64,000 nt of DNA. Origin: Absidia repens (lineage: Eukaryota; Mucoromycota; Mucoromycetes; Mucorales; Cunninghamellaceae). Made by a program: the position numbers and the translations under genes. Shown piece after piece: positions 36,310-47,935 of this stretch (position 1 is the first letter of the stretch; each line of letters opens with the position of its first letter). The stretch lies in assembly GCA_002105175.1 (NCBI GenBank), contig MCGE01000049.1:62001-126000 (forward strand), written 5' to 3'. Below the pieces are notes generated by a model, which saw only the letters and a list, made by a program, of their open reading frames with translations, did not search any database and was not told the DNA's origin.

Positions 36310-37627
36310 TAGCTGCTGCTCTGATATTTAGAGGCTTGGACTACATGTATTACCGACCACCCTTGCGCACAAAGATGTTCAATGTATTCCATCCATTTGA
36401 TCCTCTCGGCTATCGTATTGAGCCAATGTTAAGCCAAGCCTATACCTCTGTGCGTCCCGTCCAATTGTCACGCGCCCAACGCCAACGTATCCTGCCCAAA
36501 ATCCCAAACCTTGGCATCCGATCTTCACTGGCAAGCGCTAAACCATTTATATCAAAAGCAAGACGTACTTTTTGGCAATACATGGCGACAATCTCCAGCG
36601 ACTCTGATGAAACGGATGTAGAACTGGACTTGGATATAGAAGTGGAATCAGACGACGACAGCATGAGCATTAACAACGTGGGGACGAAAAAGGATGACAA
36701 TGGTGACGGTGAAAAATCAACAACAACCATCAACACACTTTATTCTTCGACTACTACTACTACCGCTACAACTACTACCAACAGGTCGTCGTCATTGTCT
36801 ATTCATCAACGTCATCAGAATTTTATCAGTATCAACACCATGGCTTCTCCAGTACTCTCTACAATCTCAGCAACGATGCAACAACAACCACGAACATCCT
36901 CATTACCCACACTTACCATTATCAAAGAACTTTATGACGGATCAGTATCACCACTGCCACCGCCACCACCACAACCACTCGACAATGAATTCATTTTGGA
37001 CACATTTTCAGAGGGCAGGGAGAGTGACAGGGACGAAGATTATTTATCGATCCTGTATAGCGGCAGCATAAACGACGAGGACATGGTGGACGACGATACC
37101 GCGTCCTTCTTCACAGCGACGACATTTGATACATTCATGGATGACGATGATGATGAACACTTGCCACCACCTTCAAGCTCAAGTACAAGTACGACAAGCA
37201 CTAGCAGCTCCAGCTCCAGCACGTCTCTCCCGGCCATGCTGTATGGACACCCTCCAGAAGCAGCAGCAGCAGCAAAAGCAGTAGCAACAGCAACAGCAAC
37301 AACAGAGGTAGGATTGTGTGGTCATGCTAATGATTCTGCAACAACAACAACAACAAGTTTACTGGCGACCGATGGCTTAATGTATCCTCGCTTGGATTAT
37401 ATGTTGACGGAAACAGTGATTGACACGTACGCTTCGGAATGGATTGTGGCGATGAAGAGCCATTTCAAATACTGGGCTAACAGGTAAACCCCCCCCTCTC
37501 CCCTCTCTCATCACAAATGGCAAAAATAGTATATTGATCGCACACACTCACTTGTTTCTTTTTTTTTTTTTTTTGAAATAGAGATCTTGCCTTGCATATG
37601 GTCAATGTGATGGTGGACGAGAAATAG
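35203..37627 (+). CDS. DDHD-domain phospholipase (PA-preferring PLA1 family)
   Basis: Seven exons: 35203-35221, 35302-35370, 35441-35524, 35622-35735, 35845-36216, 36313-37483 and 37582-37627, 624 aa. HLVFFLHGMGQQYEEYG opens an alpha/beta hydrolase fold. YVAIEWHSVVHAL follows. The serine-lipase nucleophile elbow is GFSLGG (VHMVGFSLGGIIGYDI). After LFTCGSPVAAALIFRG the DDHD region begins: FHPFDPLGYRIEP, then an Asp/Ser/Thr-rich insertion of about 280 residues, then RLDYMLTETVIDTYASEW and SHFKYWANRDLALHM. The four metal-site-like residues of the DDHD name are thus present. Members hydrolyse phosphatidic acid and other phospholipids in the cytosol, at Golgi/ER or mitochondrial membranes. The N-terminus is short compared with animal DDHD1, without a WWE domain. 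Intron 5 holds an exceptionally long poly-T. Confidence 0.9.
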
Positions 37628-37984
37628 TAGTAGATCCCATGGTTCATGTCTCATTGATTTTTTTGTTTTTTTTTTTCTTGTTTATATATTCCCCTTCCCT
37701 TTTTACCCAAATAGATACTACACCATTCCTCTCTCTCTCTTTTTTTTGTTGTTGTTGTTGTTGTATTTATTACTAAATAAAAATACCATTTGATGAAATT
37801 GAATTGATTTGATGATTTGATTGTTTGTATGGTGCTGCTCAGCAGCCAGGGTGAACCCCCCTCCCCCCCAAAAAAAACTATATGATATTGGGTCTCATAG
37901 AACATGATAAATCTTTAATTCGTTTGAGAATATATATTTTTTTTTGAAGTTTGTTGATTTTAGATGATCTAAAACTCCCTCCCC
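37628..37984. other. 3' flank of the phospholipase gene
   Basis: AT-rich sequence with a CTCT run, TTG trinucleotides, and AATAAA near 37777. No gene is seen. Confidence 0.4.
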
Positions 37985-38640
37985 TTTTTCAAATGCCGCC
38001 CACGTGAAATCGGTTTTTTTATTCCCACTCCAGGCTTTTTTAATTTTTGCGGTTCTCTTTTCTCTTTTGATTACTTTTATTTTTTCTTTGATTTTTCCTT
38101 CACCATTCAACTTCTATGCGGTTATGTTGGACGTAGAATAGTGTCAGGACTAGTTTAGAAGGGTTGTCAGAACAGGGATTACAACATGCATGAGGAATCC
38201 CTTTCATTTTGGATTCAAGATTTAGGAACCACCATTCGTTGGCTCTTTTTGAAGCCTTCTTTAGCTTAGTTTAGTATTAGTTTGTATCGACATCTGAATA
38301 AAATATTTTTTACGTTTTTCAAAGAAAAACACGTCCCATTAGTCTCTCTCATGCTTTGTGCGATAGATCCTTTTTTTTTTTTTTTTTTTTACTACCATCA
38401 CCTTCTTTTGGTTATTGTTGACCCGCTGTTTCACTTCAATAACATATGCCCTATACAGTACAATATAATAAATCCCATGTTACAATCGTCCATTTAGATT
38501 AATGTTGTCCATTCTTCAAATATCACTTCATTCCCAATTGCTTCCTCTTCAATAGATCCTTCCATTCAATGAACCACAATGGTTTTAGTTTTAGTATCTA
38601 CCACTATGCTTTCAATAAAAATATACCTTTGACCCATCTG
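37985..38640 (+). repeat. Dispersed AATAAA-array element, copy C (most complete plus-strand copy)
   Basis: TTTCAAATGCCGCCCACGTG at the left end contains the CACGTG box (38001-38006). CACCATTCAACTTCTATG near 38101 matches copies A and B. The leader at about 38141-38235 includes GACTAGTTTAGAAGGG and CCCTTTCATTTTGGATTC. Units follow that end with ATCTGAATAAAATATT (about 38300), CTTCAATAACATATGCC (about 38440) and CTTTCAATAAAAATATACC (about 38620). A poly-T of about 20 bases interrupts the second unit. There is no open reading frame common to the copies. Confidence 0.7.
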
Positions 38641-39084
38641 ACAGTGAACATTATCGCTATTGTAACTGTTTTTTTTTTTTTTGTAAATGTCGTACCTAAG
38701 CTCGCTTTGCTCTTTTCTAATTCCACCCCCCCCCCATTATGACCACTTCCCTTCTCTTTTTAATGACCCTGGAGACAAGTTGGCGGTCTTAGACCAATTT
38801 ACTATCAAAAGAGACCCGTTGTCCTGTCCGAACCACCCATCCTATAGATAAAATATAGGTCAAGGTCGTCCTGGAGTGTCAAAAGGGGATCGTCAGAGAG
38901 AGCTTTTGGCACTGTTTTCTAATACATCGATGATCATCTACCGTCGTTTAGTGACTTGGTATACACATGGCAATAGATATTTGATGGGATCGTTTGAGCC
39001 ATACATACGTATTGCTTGGACCTTTTTTTTTTTGAATCCATACTGCGCTTCATCATCATCATTATCATCTAAAAATCCTATTTC

Positions 39085-39119
<35 letters not shown>

Positions 39120-39333
39120 CACTCCAATCAAAAAAATAAAATAAAATCAAACTACCACTTCATAGTCAACATTCATTTCTTTTAAGAAAAAAAAAAAACT
39201 CCATTGGAGCGTGTGAGCTTTATTGCGATTTCATAAAAAAAAAAAAAATCTAGTAGAGTGGGGGATGGGGGAGGGTAAAGGGGATATAATATACAAACAA
39301 ACAAAAAGGAAAAAGAGGAAGAGGGATGTGTGA
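38641..39333. other. Intergenic, 3' flank of Nramp gene, CA microsatellite
   Basis: Contains an (AC)n microsatellite at about 39088-39118 and AT-rich DNA. The right end is the 3' UTR side of the minus-strand Nramp gene. No gene is supported. Confidence 0.4.
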
Positions 39334-41392
39334 CTAATAACCAAGGATACTGGATACCACCAAGTAGCCATTCAAGCCAATCAACAAAAGAGAGATCACA
39401 ATGGCAACGACAATGGTACATTTGCCATTCACATAATAAATCGGGTCGGGTAATGTCGATAGTTGTGTGGATGGATTCTTGTTGGCGTCCTTGACCATAT
39501 CGATCTCAAGCGCATCATCGTCCGACTGCTGCTGTTGTTGTTTCTTTTTCTTTTTGTTGTTGTTGTTGTTCATGAAAGCAGGCAGGGCACGTTGGCCAGC
39601 GAGCAGCACACGATCCAAACCTAAGGCAGCCTGGGCACACCATCGATCCAAAAAGCGAGGCAAGGCAGGTAATAATTGACGTGGGGCTAAGGCGACGACA
39701 TCCAAATGCATGATGCGCGGTAACGATGTGAAGAGCACCAAGGGCACCACGGCAAAAGGCAATTGAATACTGAGGGCCACTTGACTTGCCACCAACATTT
39801 GCGATAACCCAGCACGGCCGGCCACACAGGCGGCAATCATGGCAGGTACAATGGCCACCAACCGGGTGACAATCCGACGTAACCAGGGGCGACTGGTCAT
39901 ACCCAAAAACCCACTCATCACCACTTGCCCCGCCAAGGTGGCGGTTAACGTACTGGATTGACCGGCAAACAGTAACGCCAACGCAAAAATCACCGCCGCC
40001 GCAGGTCCCAGGTATTGTTGAAGTAACGCATGCGCATCAAATAAATCAGACACGGCGTGCAAGTGCTGTTTGAAATGGAAATTCGCCGACGCCACAATCA
40101 GGATCGCTGAGTTGACAAAGAACGCAAACAGAAGCGCAACCATCAGGTCCATGAACCCGTAGTGCAGGTTGATGTGCATGTTGTCGGTAAGGTGTGCGCG
40201 TAACAGTGACAAGTCTAAACGGTCTTGTTCCGGTTGCTGTTGCTGTTGTTGTTGGAGAGAGGTGGTGGTGGCGGTAGAGATATGATCCATTTCCGTCAAG
40301 TCATGGCCTGTGGTGGCGGCAGCAGGCAAGCCATCGATGGACGACTTTGGTTTATCTGACACCCATGATTGGTGTTTGGAATGGTCGTTGTTGTTGTCAT
40401 CATCTTTGTTTTTGGTGGCGGAATAGAGGCGTTGGTGATCGTCCAAAGCATCCAAGAGACGATGTTTGTATTGAATGGTGTGCTGCTGTGTGGCGTTCTG
40501 GTTGCTGTCACTATCGTCATTGCTGTTGTTGTTGACTTCATCTGTAGAAGAGGACGAGGTGACTCTGGGTCTAGCATGGCGCCAAGAATAACATCTGGCC
40601 TGGATAATATACGAGTGTAAAAACAAATTGTGAGGCATGACCGTGGCACCAATGATCCCAATGGAGATATACAGCGCTTCAGTATCAGTAAAAATTTCCT
40701 TGGAGGGTAAGTAGCCTTTCAACACATCGACGGCGACGATATCCGAGTAGGCCATTTCGATAATAAAGCAAATGCCCACCGCCGCGACCAAGAGCATGAC
40801 AAACATTTCAAAGTAGCGCACCATCCGTGTGGAGTCGTCTTGGCCATCGCTGAGATTGTCTGGATTTGGGTCAGGTTCCTTGTAACACAAGAGGATGATC
40901 AGGACGTCGGCAGCAGTGATAGCCACACCAGCAGGAAGGGGTAACGTTGGGAAGAGCATGTTGAGAGCAATGGCACTGCCAATGACTTCGGCTAAATCCG
41001 TGGCAATGATAGCCCCTTCAGCAAGGACATACAGAAAGAGAGATACGTAGCGTGGAAGATAGTGGCGACAAGCAGCAGCAAGATCAAGACCTGTCACTGT
41101 GCCTAAACGGATCGTCAGGTTTTGTAAAAATAAGGCAATGATGTTGGAAATCAAGATAATGAATAAAAGGCGATACCCAAACTGACTGCCTGCTTCAATA
41201 TTGGTAGCCCAATTGCCTGGATCAAGACTATGGAAGAAGAAGAAAACGGTAATTAGTTGGTATCCTTATGTTACAAAAGACATCCTGCATCTTGGCCACT
41301 TACTATCCTACAGCCACCATGAATCCAGGGCCGATGAATAAGGCAAGACGACGCAAGTAGAGAGCTATTCGTCCAAGTATATGTCGCGCCAT
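39334..41392 (-). CDS. Nramp family divalent metal transporter
   Basis: Two exons: 41392-41304 and 41227-39334, 660 aa. TM1 contains the metal-binding GFMVAVGYLDPGNWATNIEAG (DPGN motif). TM6 contains the matching IIGATVMPHNLFLHS. These two unwound helices form the Mn2+/Fe2+ site in known Nramp structures. About eleven hydrophobic helices are readable, ending CTIVVAIVISLLLIGLNGYLVV. The cytosolic loop after TM6 is enlarged by about 140 residues of Ser/Asn/Gln-rich sequence including poly-Q. A second Asn/Lys/Gln-rich insertion lies before the last helix. The role is proton-coupled import of manganese or iron at the plasma membrane, vacuole or endosome. Location cannot be decided from sequence. 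Confidence 0.94.
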
Positions 41393-42392
41393 TCAGCAAA
41401 AAAAAAGAAAAAGAAAAAAAGTTATCAATAAAAAAAAAAGAAGAAAAAGAAAAAAGGAAAGGCAAGATTTTTATATCACTTTTTTTGTCTTATTTTTAAA
41501 AAGTTATATATTTATCAGAAACACCCTTCGGTGCTTGAATCCCTGCGCGATCCGTCCTCCCCGGAAAATCAGATACTGTTAAAGATCGACGATGCGCTGT
41601 ACCTGTTCTATAAAAAATCATACAGAAACAGGAGAAAACATGATCATACATAGTGTATACTCCATTGCACCGTTTAAAACAACTCTTCACTTGTTCATTG
41701 ATCCAATAAAGTAAAAGAGAGAAATGTTACTTTACCCCGTTTTTCCTTGAGATGGCGGCGGGCGTCGCACCTCCCCGCTTCAAAGACCGATATGATTTAA
41801 ACTGTAAGTAGAGTAAGTGGGGGGAGGACGATTAATGCTGATGACGCCAATGGTAATTAAATGATTTACTTTTGATCATCTTTTATTTTTTTTTTATTTT
41901 TAAGGATGAACGACATAAAACCAAAATGTATACAGTGAATTAAACTAAGGGGGATGAATCACACATCTTTAAAAATATCCAATCCATCTCCATCCATAAC
42001 ACTGATTTAGTGTCACTTGTTTTTAAAAAGAAATATTAAGAAATCACCGCCCTCATTGCTTGCATTCTTATTGTTCTTCTTGGGCTCCCATCTCACCCGA
42101 CCCTGTCCGAAGTTCTTCACCACGATCATGTCCCCTTCTCCCTTTTTGTGATCTGGGCAAGGGATAAAAGGCTTTGTGGAACTCTACTGTCTTTTTATTT
42201 TTATATATGGTCTTTTATTTCCTTATCAGCAAATTCTTGTTGGGAACGACTTGCCCATCACAATTTTGATGGATGGCCCAGTTTTTTTTTTTTTTTACAT
42301 GTTTTTTTTCAAACGCCGGCATTTTTTTTTTCTCATTTTGTGTTTTTATTTTTAATCTTCTGAATTTCCTTTTTCTTTTTCTGGGGACGGTA
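41393..42392. promoter_or_regulatory. Divergent promoter region, Nramp and LPA1-like kinase
   Basis: A 1.0-kb spacer between divergent genes. Short open frames (for example 41496-41690 minus) have no recognised motif. A T-rich tract lies immediately upstream of the plus-strand start at 42393. No iron or manganese-responsive operator could be assigned. Confidence 0.4.
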
Positions 42393-43879
42393 ATGCTTTC
42401 GTTTCTTCTTGATAATGGAAAACGTTATACACAATACCACATTCAACTTTTACTTTCCTTTATTGGTGTCAAACATTCTCATATTCAACATGTCATTGGT
42501 AAGTTCATTAAAAGAAACACCAATGGAATTAGACACTGATAACGCTTCTTTCTAAAATATAGATGCCTTGACAAATACGATGGATCCCGATACCAGCATG
42601 ACATTGACAAGTTTATTCACCACAGTTCAACATTATCTTGTAGAACAACACTATTCTACGAGTTTGACGGATCTATCGGTGGCATGGTCCATGACCCAAC
42701 GACAGGAATGTGTGTGCATCTTACTGGGCGGTACGTCAGGTTGCGGCAAATCAACATTAGCAAGTCTTTTGGCACATCGTATGGGCATCACAACTGTCTT
42801 ATCCACGGATCATGTGCGGTCACTTTTACGTAGCTTTGATCCTAATAAATCTCAACCTATCTTATGGGCTTCCTCGTATCAAGCAACAACAACAACTGAT
42901 GCGAATGATCCTGTCGATACCCTTACAGGCTCCATACCACCATCCCCAACACCCGAAGACCAACAGCAGCAGCAATCCTCCTCCACGTCCTCCTCTTCTT
43001 TCTCCACTCCGTCTAGCTCTTCTTCCACAAACAACGTCATTCAGGGCTACGAAACTCAAAACCAACTACTTCTATCGACATTGGACAAAATGATTCATGG
43101 GTTTTATCAACGAAAGGAAAGTTTGGTGATTGAGGTAAGTGAAAAAAAAAAAGAGAACAGTGGGTATGTCGATAGTAACTAATGTCTATGTGTGTGTAGG
43201 GTGTTGCTTTGTCCATTGATACCATGCGTACCCTGATTCAAAAACATCAACATTGTATACCATTATTGATTTATATCAGCAACGAAGTAAAGCATTTTCC
43301 CGTCCCCCTGTCTAAGAACAACACACACACACTTTACTTATTTCATTCTTCTTGTTAGCAAAAACATATGGAACGATTCGCGATTCGAGCCAAGTATATG
43401 ACCGTCGCCCCCAAAGCCAACAAGTATATCCATTATTTTGACAATATCCGATTGATTCAGCGCCATCTTTGCAAGGCGGCCGATTTATGGATGGTAAAAA
43501 GAATATATATATATATATATATATATACAATGTGTGTACGTGTGTATGATGTTAGGTGACTCACGTATTCCCCCACTATCTTGACTAGATTCCCAAGATC
43601 AATAATACAAATGTGGATCGAAGTCTTGCTATTGTCCATACCACGGTGATCAACGTCTTATCGCGCATGAAACAGACCGGCCAAACGTCTTTATTGGATC
43701 CTTCGTCGCCAGATCTTTTACATCAAGAATTCACCAAGGTCTACAATGCAACTTGGAGTTCTAAACAAATGTTACGACGCATTCGTGAAAATGTAAGTGA
43801 TGTGTGTATGTGTGTGTGTCAACAGTATATATAATATATATATTATTCTTCATTTATACTCATGGTGGGGTTGGCGGTT

Positions 43880-43911
<32 letters not shown>

Positions 43912-44191
43912 GCTGGATTGGTAGTCTCAACGGTCGACATTGACAACAGCAACAGCAACAACGACAACAACTCCTCAGCGCGCTGCACACTCGATCCATT
44001 CAAAACCAAAAGTCATCATGGCAGCATCGTTATCCGAACCGAGACGTCATCCATCTACATCCTCGTCTTCTTCATCAAAAACCAAGCAACAACGCCATTT
44101 GACAACGAAATCCCATCGAAGGTCGGAATCCTCTTTTACCTGTGAATTGGAACATTTGGATGACGCTGCTTGGGGTTCTTTGACCTCTTAA
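42393..44191 (+). CDS. P-loop kinase-like protein, LPA1 / 2-phosphoglycerate kinase-related
   Basis: Six exons: 42393-42498, 42563-43134, 43200-43286, 43359-43493, 43589-43792 and 43925-44191, 456 aa. I chose the ATG at 42393 (MLSFLLDNGKRYTQYH) because the open frame further upstream is homopolymer-driven Phe-rich sequence. The Walker A motif is LLGGTSGCGKSTLASLLAHR (about residues 89-108), followed by GITTVLSTDHVRSLLRSF, which matches the pattern of plant LPA1 and archaeal 2-phosphoglycerate kinases. A Ser/Gln/Thr-rich insertion splits the NTPase domain before the NVIQGYETQ segment. LVIEGVALSIDTMR and HMERFAIRAKYMTVAPKANKYIHYFDNIRLIQ follow. The C-terminus is a Ser-rich tail. In plants LPA1 affects inositol phosphate (phytate) levels. 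The substrate here is unknown. Confidence 0.82.
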
Positions 44192-44984
44192 CGAGGTGGA
44201 TCGTAGTAGTCATCGTTTTTTTTTTAGTCGTGTTTTAGAAAAGAAAAGAATAGACTTTTTTTTTATATATTTTAGATCGTGTACATAGCTTTAGATACCC
44301 CCTCTTTTTGTGTTTTTTTTTTATTTTTTTTTATAATAAACATGAAAATCTCTCTTCAGTCGACTTGTTCCATGTACTGTTTATCTGCTAGAACGCCATG
44401 GTAATCACAGACGTGTATATGAAATAAAGTATTTGGTATGTGTGTATGACGAGATAGGAAAAGTGCTTGTTACCGTATGACGCGCCAGGGTCAGGCGTTG
44501 GTAACGATGAGATGGGCTTAGTGGTTGGATATAGCATTATGATGTTTGGGTATGTGGGTGGGTTAGGCTGATGGTAAAACGGTAATAGACAGAGTGTCAC
44601 ATAAAATATACATGATTTGACCTTTTTTAGATAGTAATAGGAACCACCTTATATCGTTCTCGTGCGTGTGTGTGTATTTTTTTGGGGGCGGGGAATGCGG
44701 CGGTAGGAATTTTCCATCATACTACCTTTGTTGATGTGTAGGTTTAGAAAGAATGGTATTCTCTATCTTCATCATTTTGTATTTTGGAGCATGGGACGGC
44801 CTTGGGTGGGCGATCATCGCCGTTCTCAACACACATAGCTTTTTTTTTTGTGTGGCGAACAAAAACGACAGTTGCATATTTCATACCCGCTCACATGATT
44901 TTCTATTTTTATTTTATTTCCATTTCCTTTTTTTTTTTTTTAATGACTTTAATCGGTCGACTTTGATCTTGGATTCGTATTAGA
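44192..44984. other. Convergent intergenic region
   Basis: 3' flank of the LPA1-like gene with AATAAA near 44335. No gene is supported. Poly-T tracts are present at 44928-44941. Confidence 0.4.
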
Positions 44985-45175
44985 ACTTAAATTAGGGGCA
45001 TTTTAAAATGCAATATGAACATGCATGACAGAAACCTTTCATTTTAGATTCGCATCTGGGAACCTTCTTTAAATTAGCCTCCATCTTTAGAATAGTGTGG
45101 TATGGAAACCGTTATTAACTTGGCATAGTTTAGTCTTCATAATTAATATTTTTATAAATAAAATATGCCTTGTAT
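44985..45175 (+). repeat. Dispersed AATAAA-array element, copy D (strongly decayed)
   Basis: GAACATGCATGACAGAAACC, CCTTTCATTTTAGATTCGCA and CTGGGAACCTTC match the leader of the better copies at 38 and 47.8 kb. It ends with TTTATAAATAAAATATGCC. Only one unit is recognisable. Confidence 0.5.
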
Positions 45176-45460
45176 TTTTTATTTACCATTAATCTATATC
45201 ATGCGTTTAGTTTGTCTTATTTGTGTATATGCATATGTGTGTGTTTGAAAAAAAAAAAAAAAAAAGATGGGTATTATATGACTTTACACAGCCTTGTACT
45301 CAATGCTCTGCCTAATGGGTATATAGTTAACATGTGTAAAAATAAAGTATACATATGTATATATATGTAGAAATTCCTCCCCCCAAATACTTTGATACGC
45401 AACCACTTGGCGATTAACCGTTGTACATACTCAATTTTATTATTATTGAATCGATCATGA

Positions 45461-46460
45461 CTAGCATCTTAGTAACCGAATTCTTTTGATAATAGGATAA
45501 AGCAACCATTGATATACAGATTTAGAAGTATCAGGATTAGGAACAAAAAGCCAGGAAATCAACATCATGGATGCCAACGAAATACAAAAAGGTAGCAAAG
45601 AACCGACACCTAACGAGCCAATCAGGACACCACCCACATAAGGAAATAAGGCTGATCCACCACTGCCAAACTAGTAAACCACCCGTCGTCCCGCGCCCAC
45701 ACCAACAAAAGAAGAAGAATAATAATAATATCAAAATGAGCACGAGTTCTCACTTGTAACCCCCTCCTTCCCCATGCTAGAACTTACAGCACATAAAAGC
45801 CAATGGTTGTGGCACGTAAATGCTCTGGCACCACTTTACTCGTGAGGGCCACGGTGGTGGGAAAGAGCGGGCCAATGGTGATCCCAATGATGACCAATGC
45901 TGTGGCATTGACTGCCACCAGAGGAACCAACCATAAAAGAAGCAACATACCAATCAGCACACTCACATAGCCATAAATCATGCGTTTCTCACCCACCTTG
46001 AGGGTGAGCCAGCCAAGAAACAGTCGACCGGCACAGATCCCGCCCCAATACCAGACATGATCCGTGCCATGGCCACCGTATCGCTACTGCGTGCCGTGAT
46101 CAAAAACGTATAGCCCCAATTCCCAATACATACTTCGGTCCCCACATACAGAAGCAAAAAAACAGCACCGGCATAGAGGATTGGTTGATGAAGTGTGTCA
46201 TAGATAAGTTTGCTGTTGTCATCGTCCTTTTTGGCGGTGGTGGAGGTGGTCGTAGTAGTACTATTTGTTTCCACCTCTGTTGTTGTTGTTTCTTCATCGT
46301 TTTGTTTTTCTTTTTGACTATACGTGCCAAAGGTAAAGAATTGTAAAATGATATTTAATCCCGCAAGTCCACAAAAGATACGGTAGGTGTCTTGCCAGCC
46401 ATGGACACTAGATGCAATTAAAGGCCCGATCAAGGCACCAAAACCATAAAATGCTATTTG

Positions 46461-46492
<32 letters not shown>

Positions 46493-47238
46493 GAGTGGCC
46501 GGAATACAGCTTCCACAACAACAACAACAACAAAAAAGGGGGAAGGGTTTACCATGTAGGAAATTCAACATGACCGTAGCTTTTGGCATTTCACTACAAA
46601 TGACATTGCAGCAACTTTGCATCAAGCGAGACCAAAGCCAATAAAGACCATGAACACACATAGGACAGGAAAAGGGATGGTACAGCTAAAGATGAGATAG
46701 CCGCATACAAGTGAGATGGAGCCGATCATGGCTGTGATTACTTGGTTGTAACGTCGGATCAAATGCCCATTGGCCAATGCCGCTGCATATATATGTTCCA
46801 AAAAAAAAAGAGGGGGATCGAAAAGCATTGGTATATATAAAAAAAAAAAAAAAAAAAAAAACTTTCTTCAAAATAAGCCTTACCGAGCATATATCCCGCC
46901 GTGGTACAAAGAAACACGATCGAAACGACATATTGACTCAACCCAAATTGTGATTTGATACTTGGAAGAATGATCCCTAGTAATAAAAAGGAGATCAATA
47001 AATAAAAAAAAGAAACGGATAACTGTATGCTGGTCTATACTACCTAGATTCGCATCATTGACGCCCGCCAGTAATTGAAATAAAAACCTTGTAATAAAGG
47101 CGGTAAGTCCCGTGCCCAATGGAATTTTTGTTTTTCTTCTTGGTTAAATATCGACGACGACGACGGTGCTGCTGCTGCTGCTGCTGGAGGAGGAGGTGGT
47201 GGTGATGGCAGTTGCTCGATAGGTTGTAAAGAATCCAT
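45461..47238 (-). pseudogene. MFS transporter, apparently broken by several frameshifts
   Basis: A putative start at 47238 gives MDSLQPIEQLPSPPPPPP and a Pro/Ala/Ser-rich tail. The transmembrane part is clear: LTAFITRFLFQLLAGVNDAN, GIILPSIKSQFGLSQYVVSI, TAGYMLG, ALANGHLIRRYNQ, SEMPKATVMLNFLHG, FYGFGALIGPLIASS, GYWGGICAGRLFLGWLTLKV, VVPEHLRATTIGFY, and GSGGSALFPYVGGVLIG. About twelve helices are expected for the family. These pieces do not join in one frame: shifts of one missing base are needed near 47120-47140, 46620-46630 and about 46035, and the last intron (about 45680-45795) also joins out of phase. Either this is a young pseudogene or the assembly has several errors here. Related fungal sequences include Bsc6-like/sugar permease-like MFS proteins. 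The substrate is unknown. The stop is at 45461-45463. Confidence 0.7.
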
Positions 47239-47754
47239 TGTGTGTGAAGGGAAAAAAAAAAAAAAAGAAAGAAACAGGGGTAAGTTTTTTTCTTTTTCTT
47301 TTTTTTTTTTTTCTTGTGGTTATATATATGAACTTGCCTGTATGTGTATTTGTCATCCATTTCGAGACAATGGGATCGGTCGTTTGGGGTTACACCATCA
47401 GCGGGGTAAGGAGAATTTCTGATTTGTTTTTTCTCCGGTCGCGCTAATTTTTAATAGTGGTGATATTACAGTGTTTCCGGAATTACTTGTCGCGCTTTTT
47501 GATTTTGGCTTATTGCCGGGGTATTCTACCGCCTACCACCTACCACCTGCCTACTACATACTACATATGGTGCGGCTCACTTATAATGTCAAGTTTTCAA
47601 TTTTTTCATTTCAATTTTATGGCTGCAATCGCAGTTTGAAAAATACGTTTTAAAGCCTTTTTTTTTTTTTTTCCTCCTTCCTTTCTTTTCTTTTTTCTTT
47701 TTTCCCCAAGTCACCGCGATTTCATTGATCTCAATGGGATGATGTGCAACTGGG
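47239..47754. other. Region upstream of the MFS gene
   Basis: Would be the promoter of the MFS gene. It contains a tandem ACCTACCACCTACC-like stretch near 47533-47563 and T/C-rich sequence. No gene is supported. Confidence 0.35.
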
Positions 47755-47935
47755 ATTAGTGTCAGGATTAGTTTAGAAGGGTTTTCAGCTCAGGTCTTAC
47801 GTGATGCATGGGGAAACCCTTTCATTTTGGATCCAGAATTTGGGACCACTATTAGATTAGCCTTTATCTTAGTTTAGTATTGGTTGTCAATGTTATAATT
47901 GCTACTGAATAAACTTTGTCTTGCCTTTTTCTATC
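47755..47935 (+). repeat. Dispersed AATAAA-array element, copy E (short)
   Basis: ATTAGTTTAGAAGGGTTTTC, GATGCATGGGGAAACCC and TTTCATTTTGGATCC match the leader of copies B and C closely. One unit follows with TCTTAGTTTAGTATTGG and it ends CTACTGAATAAACTTTG. No coding frame. Confidence 0.65.

Noticed and set aside
36264..36312. Possible start codon followed by a poly-Phe N-terminus
   Set aside because: This is the intron poly-T before the acceptor at 36312. The true frame enters from exon 5 at GSPV.
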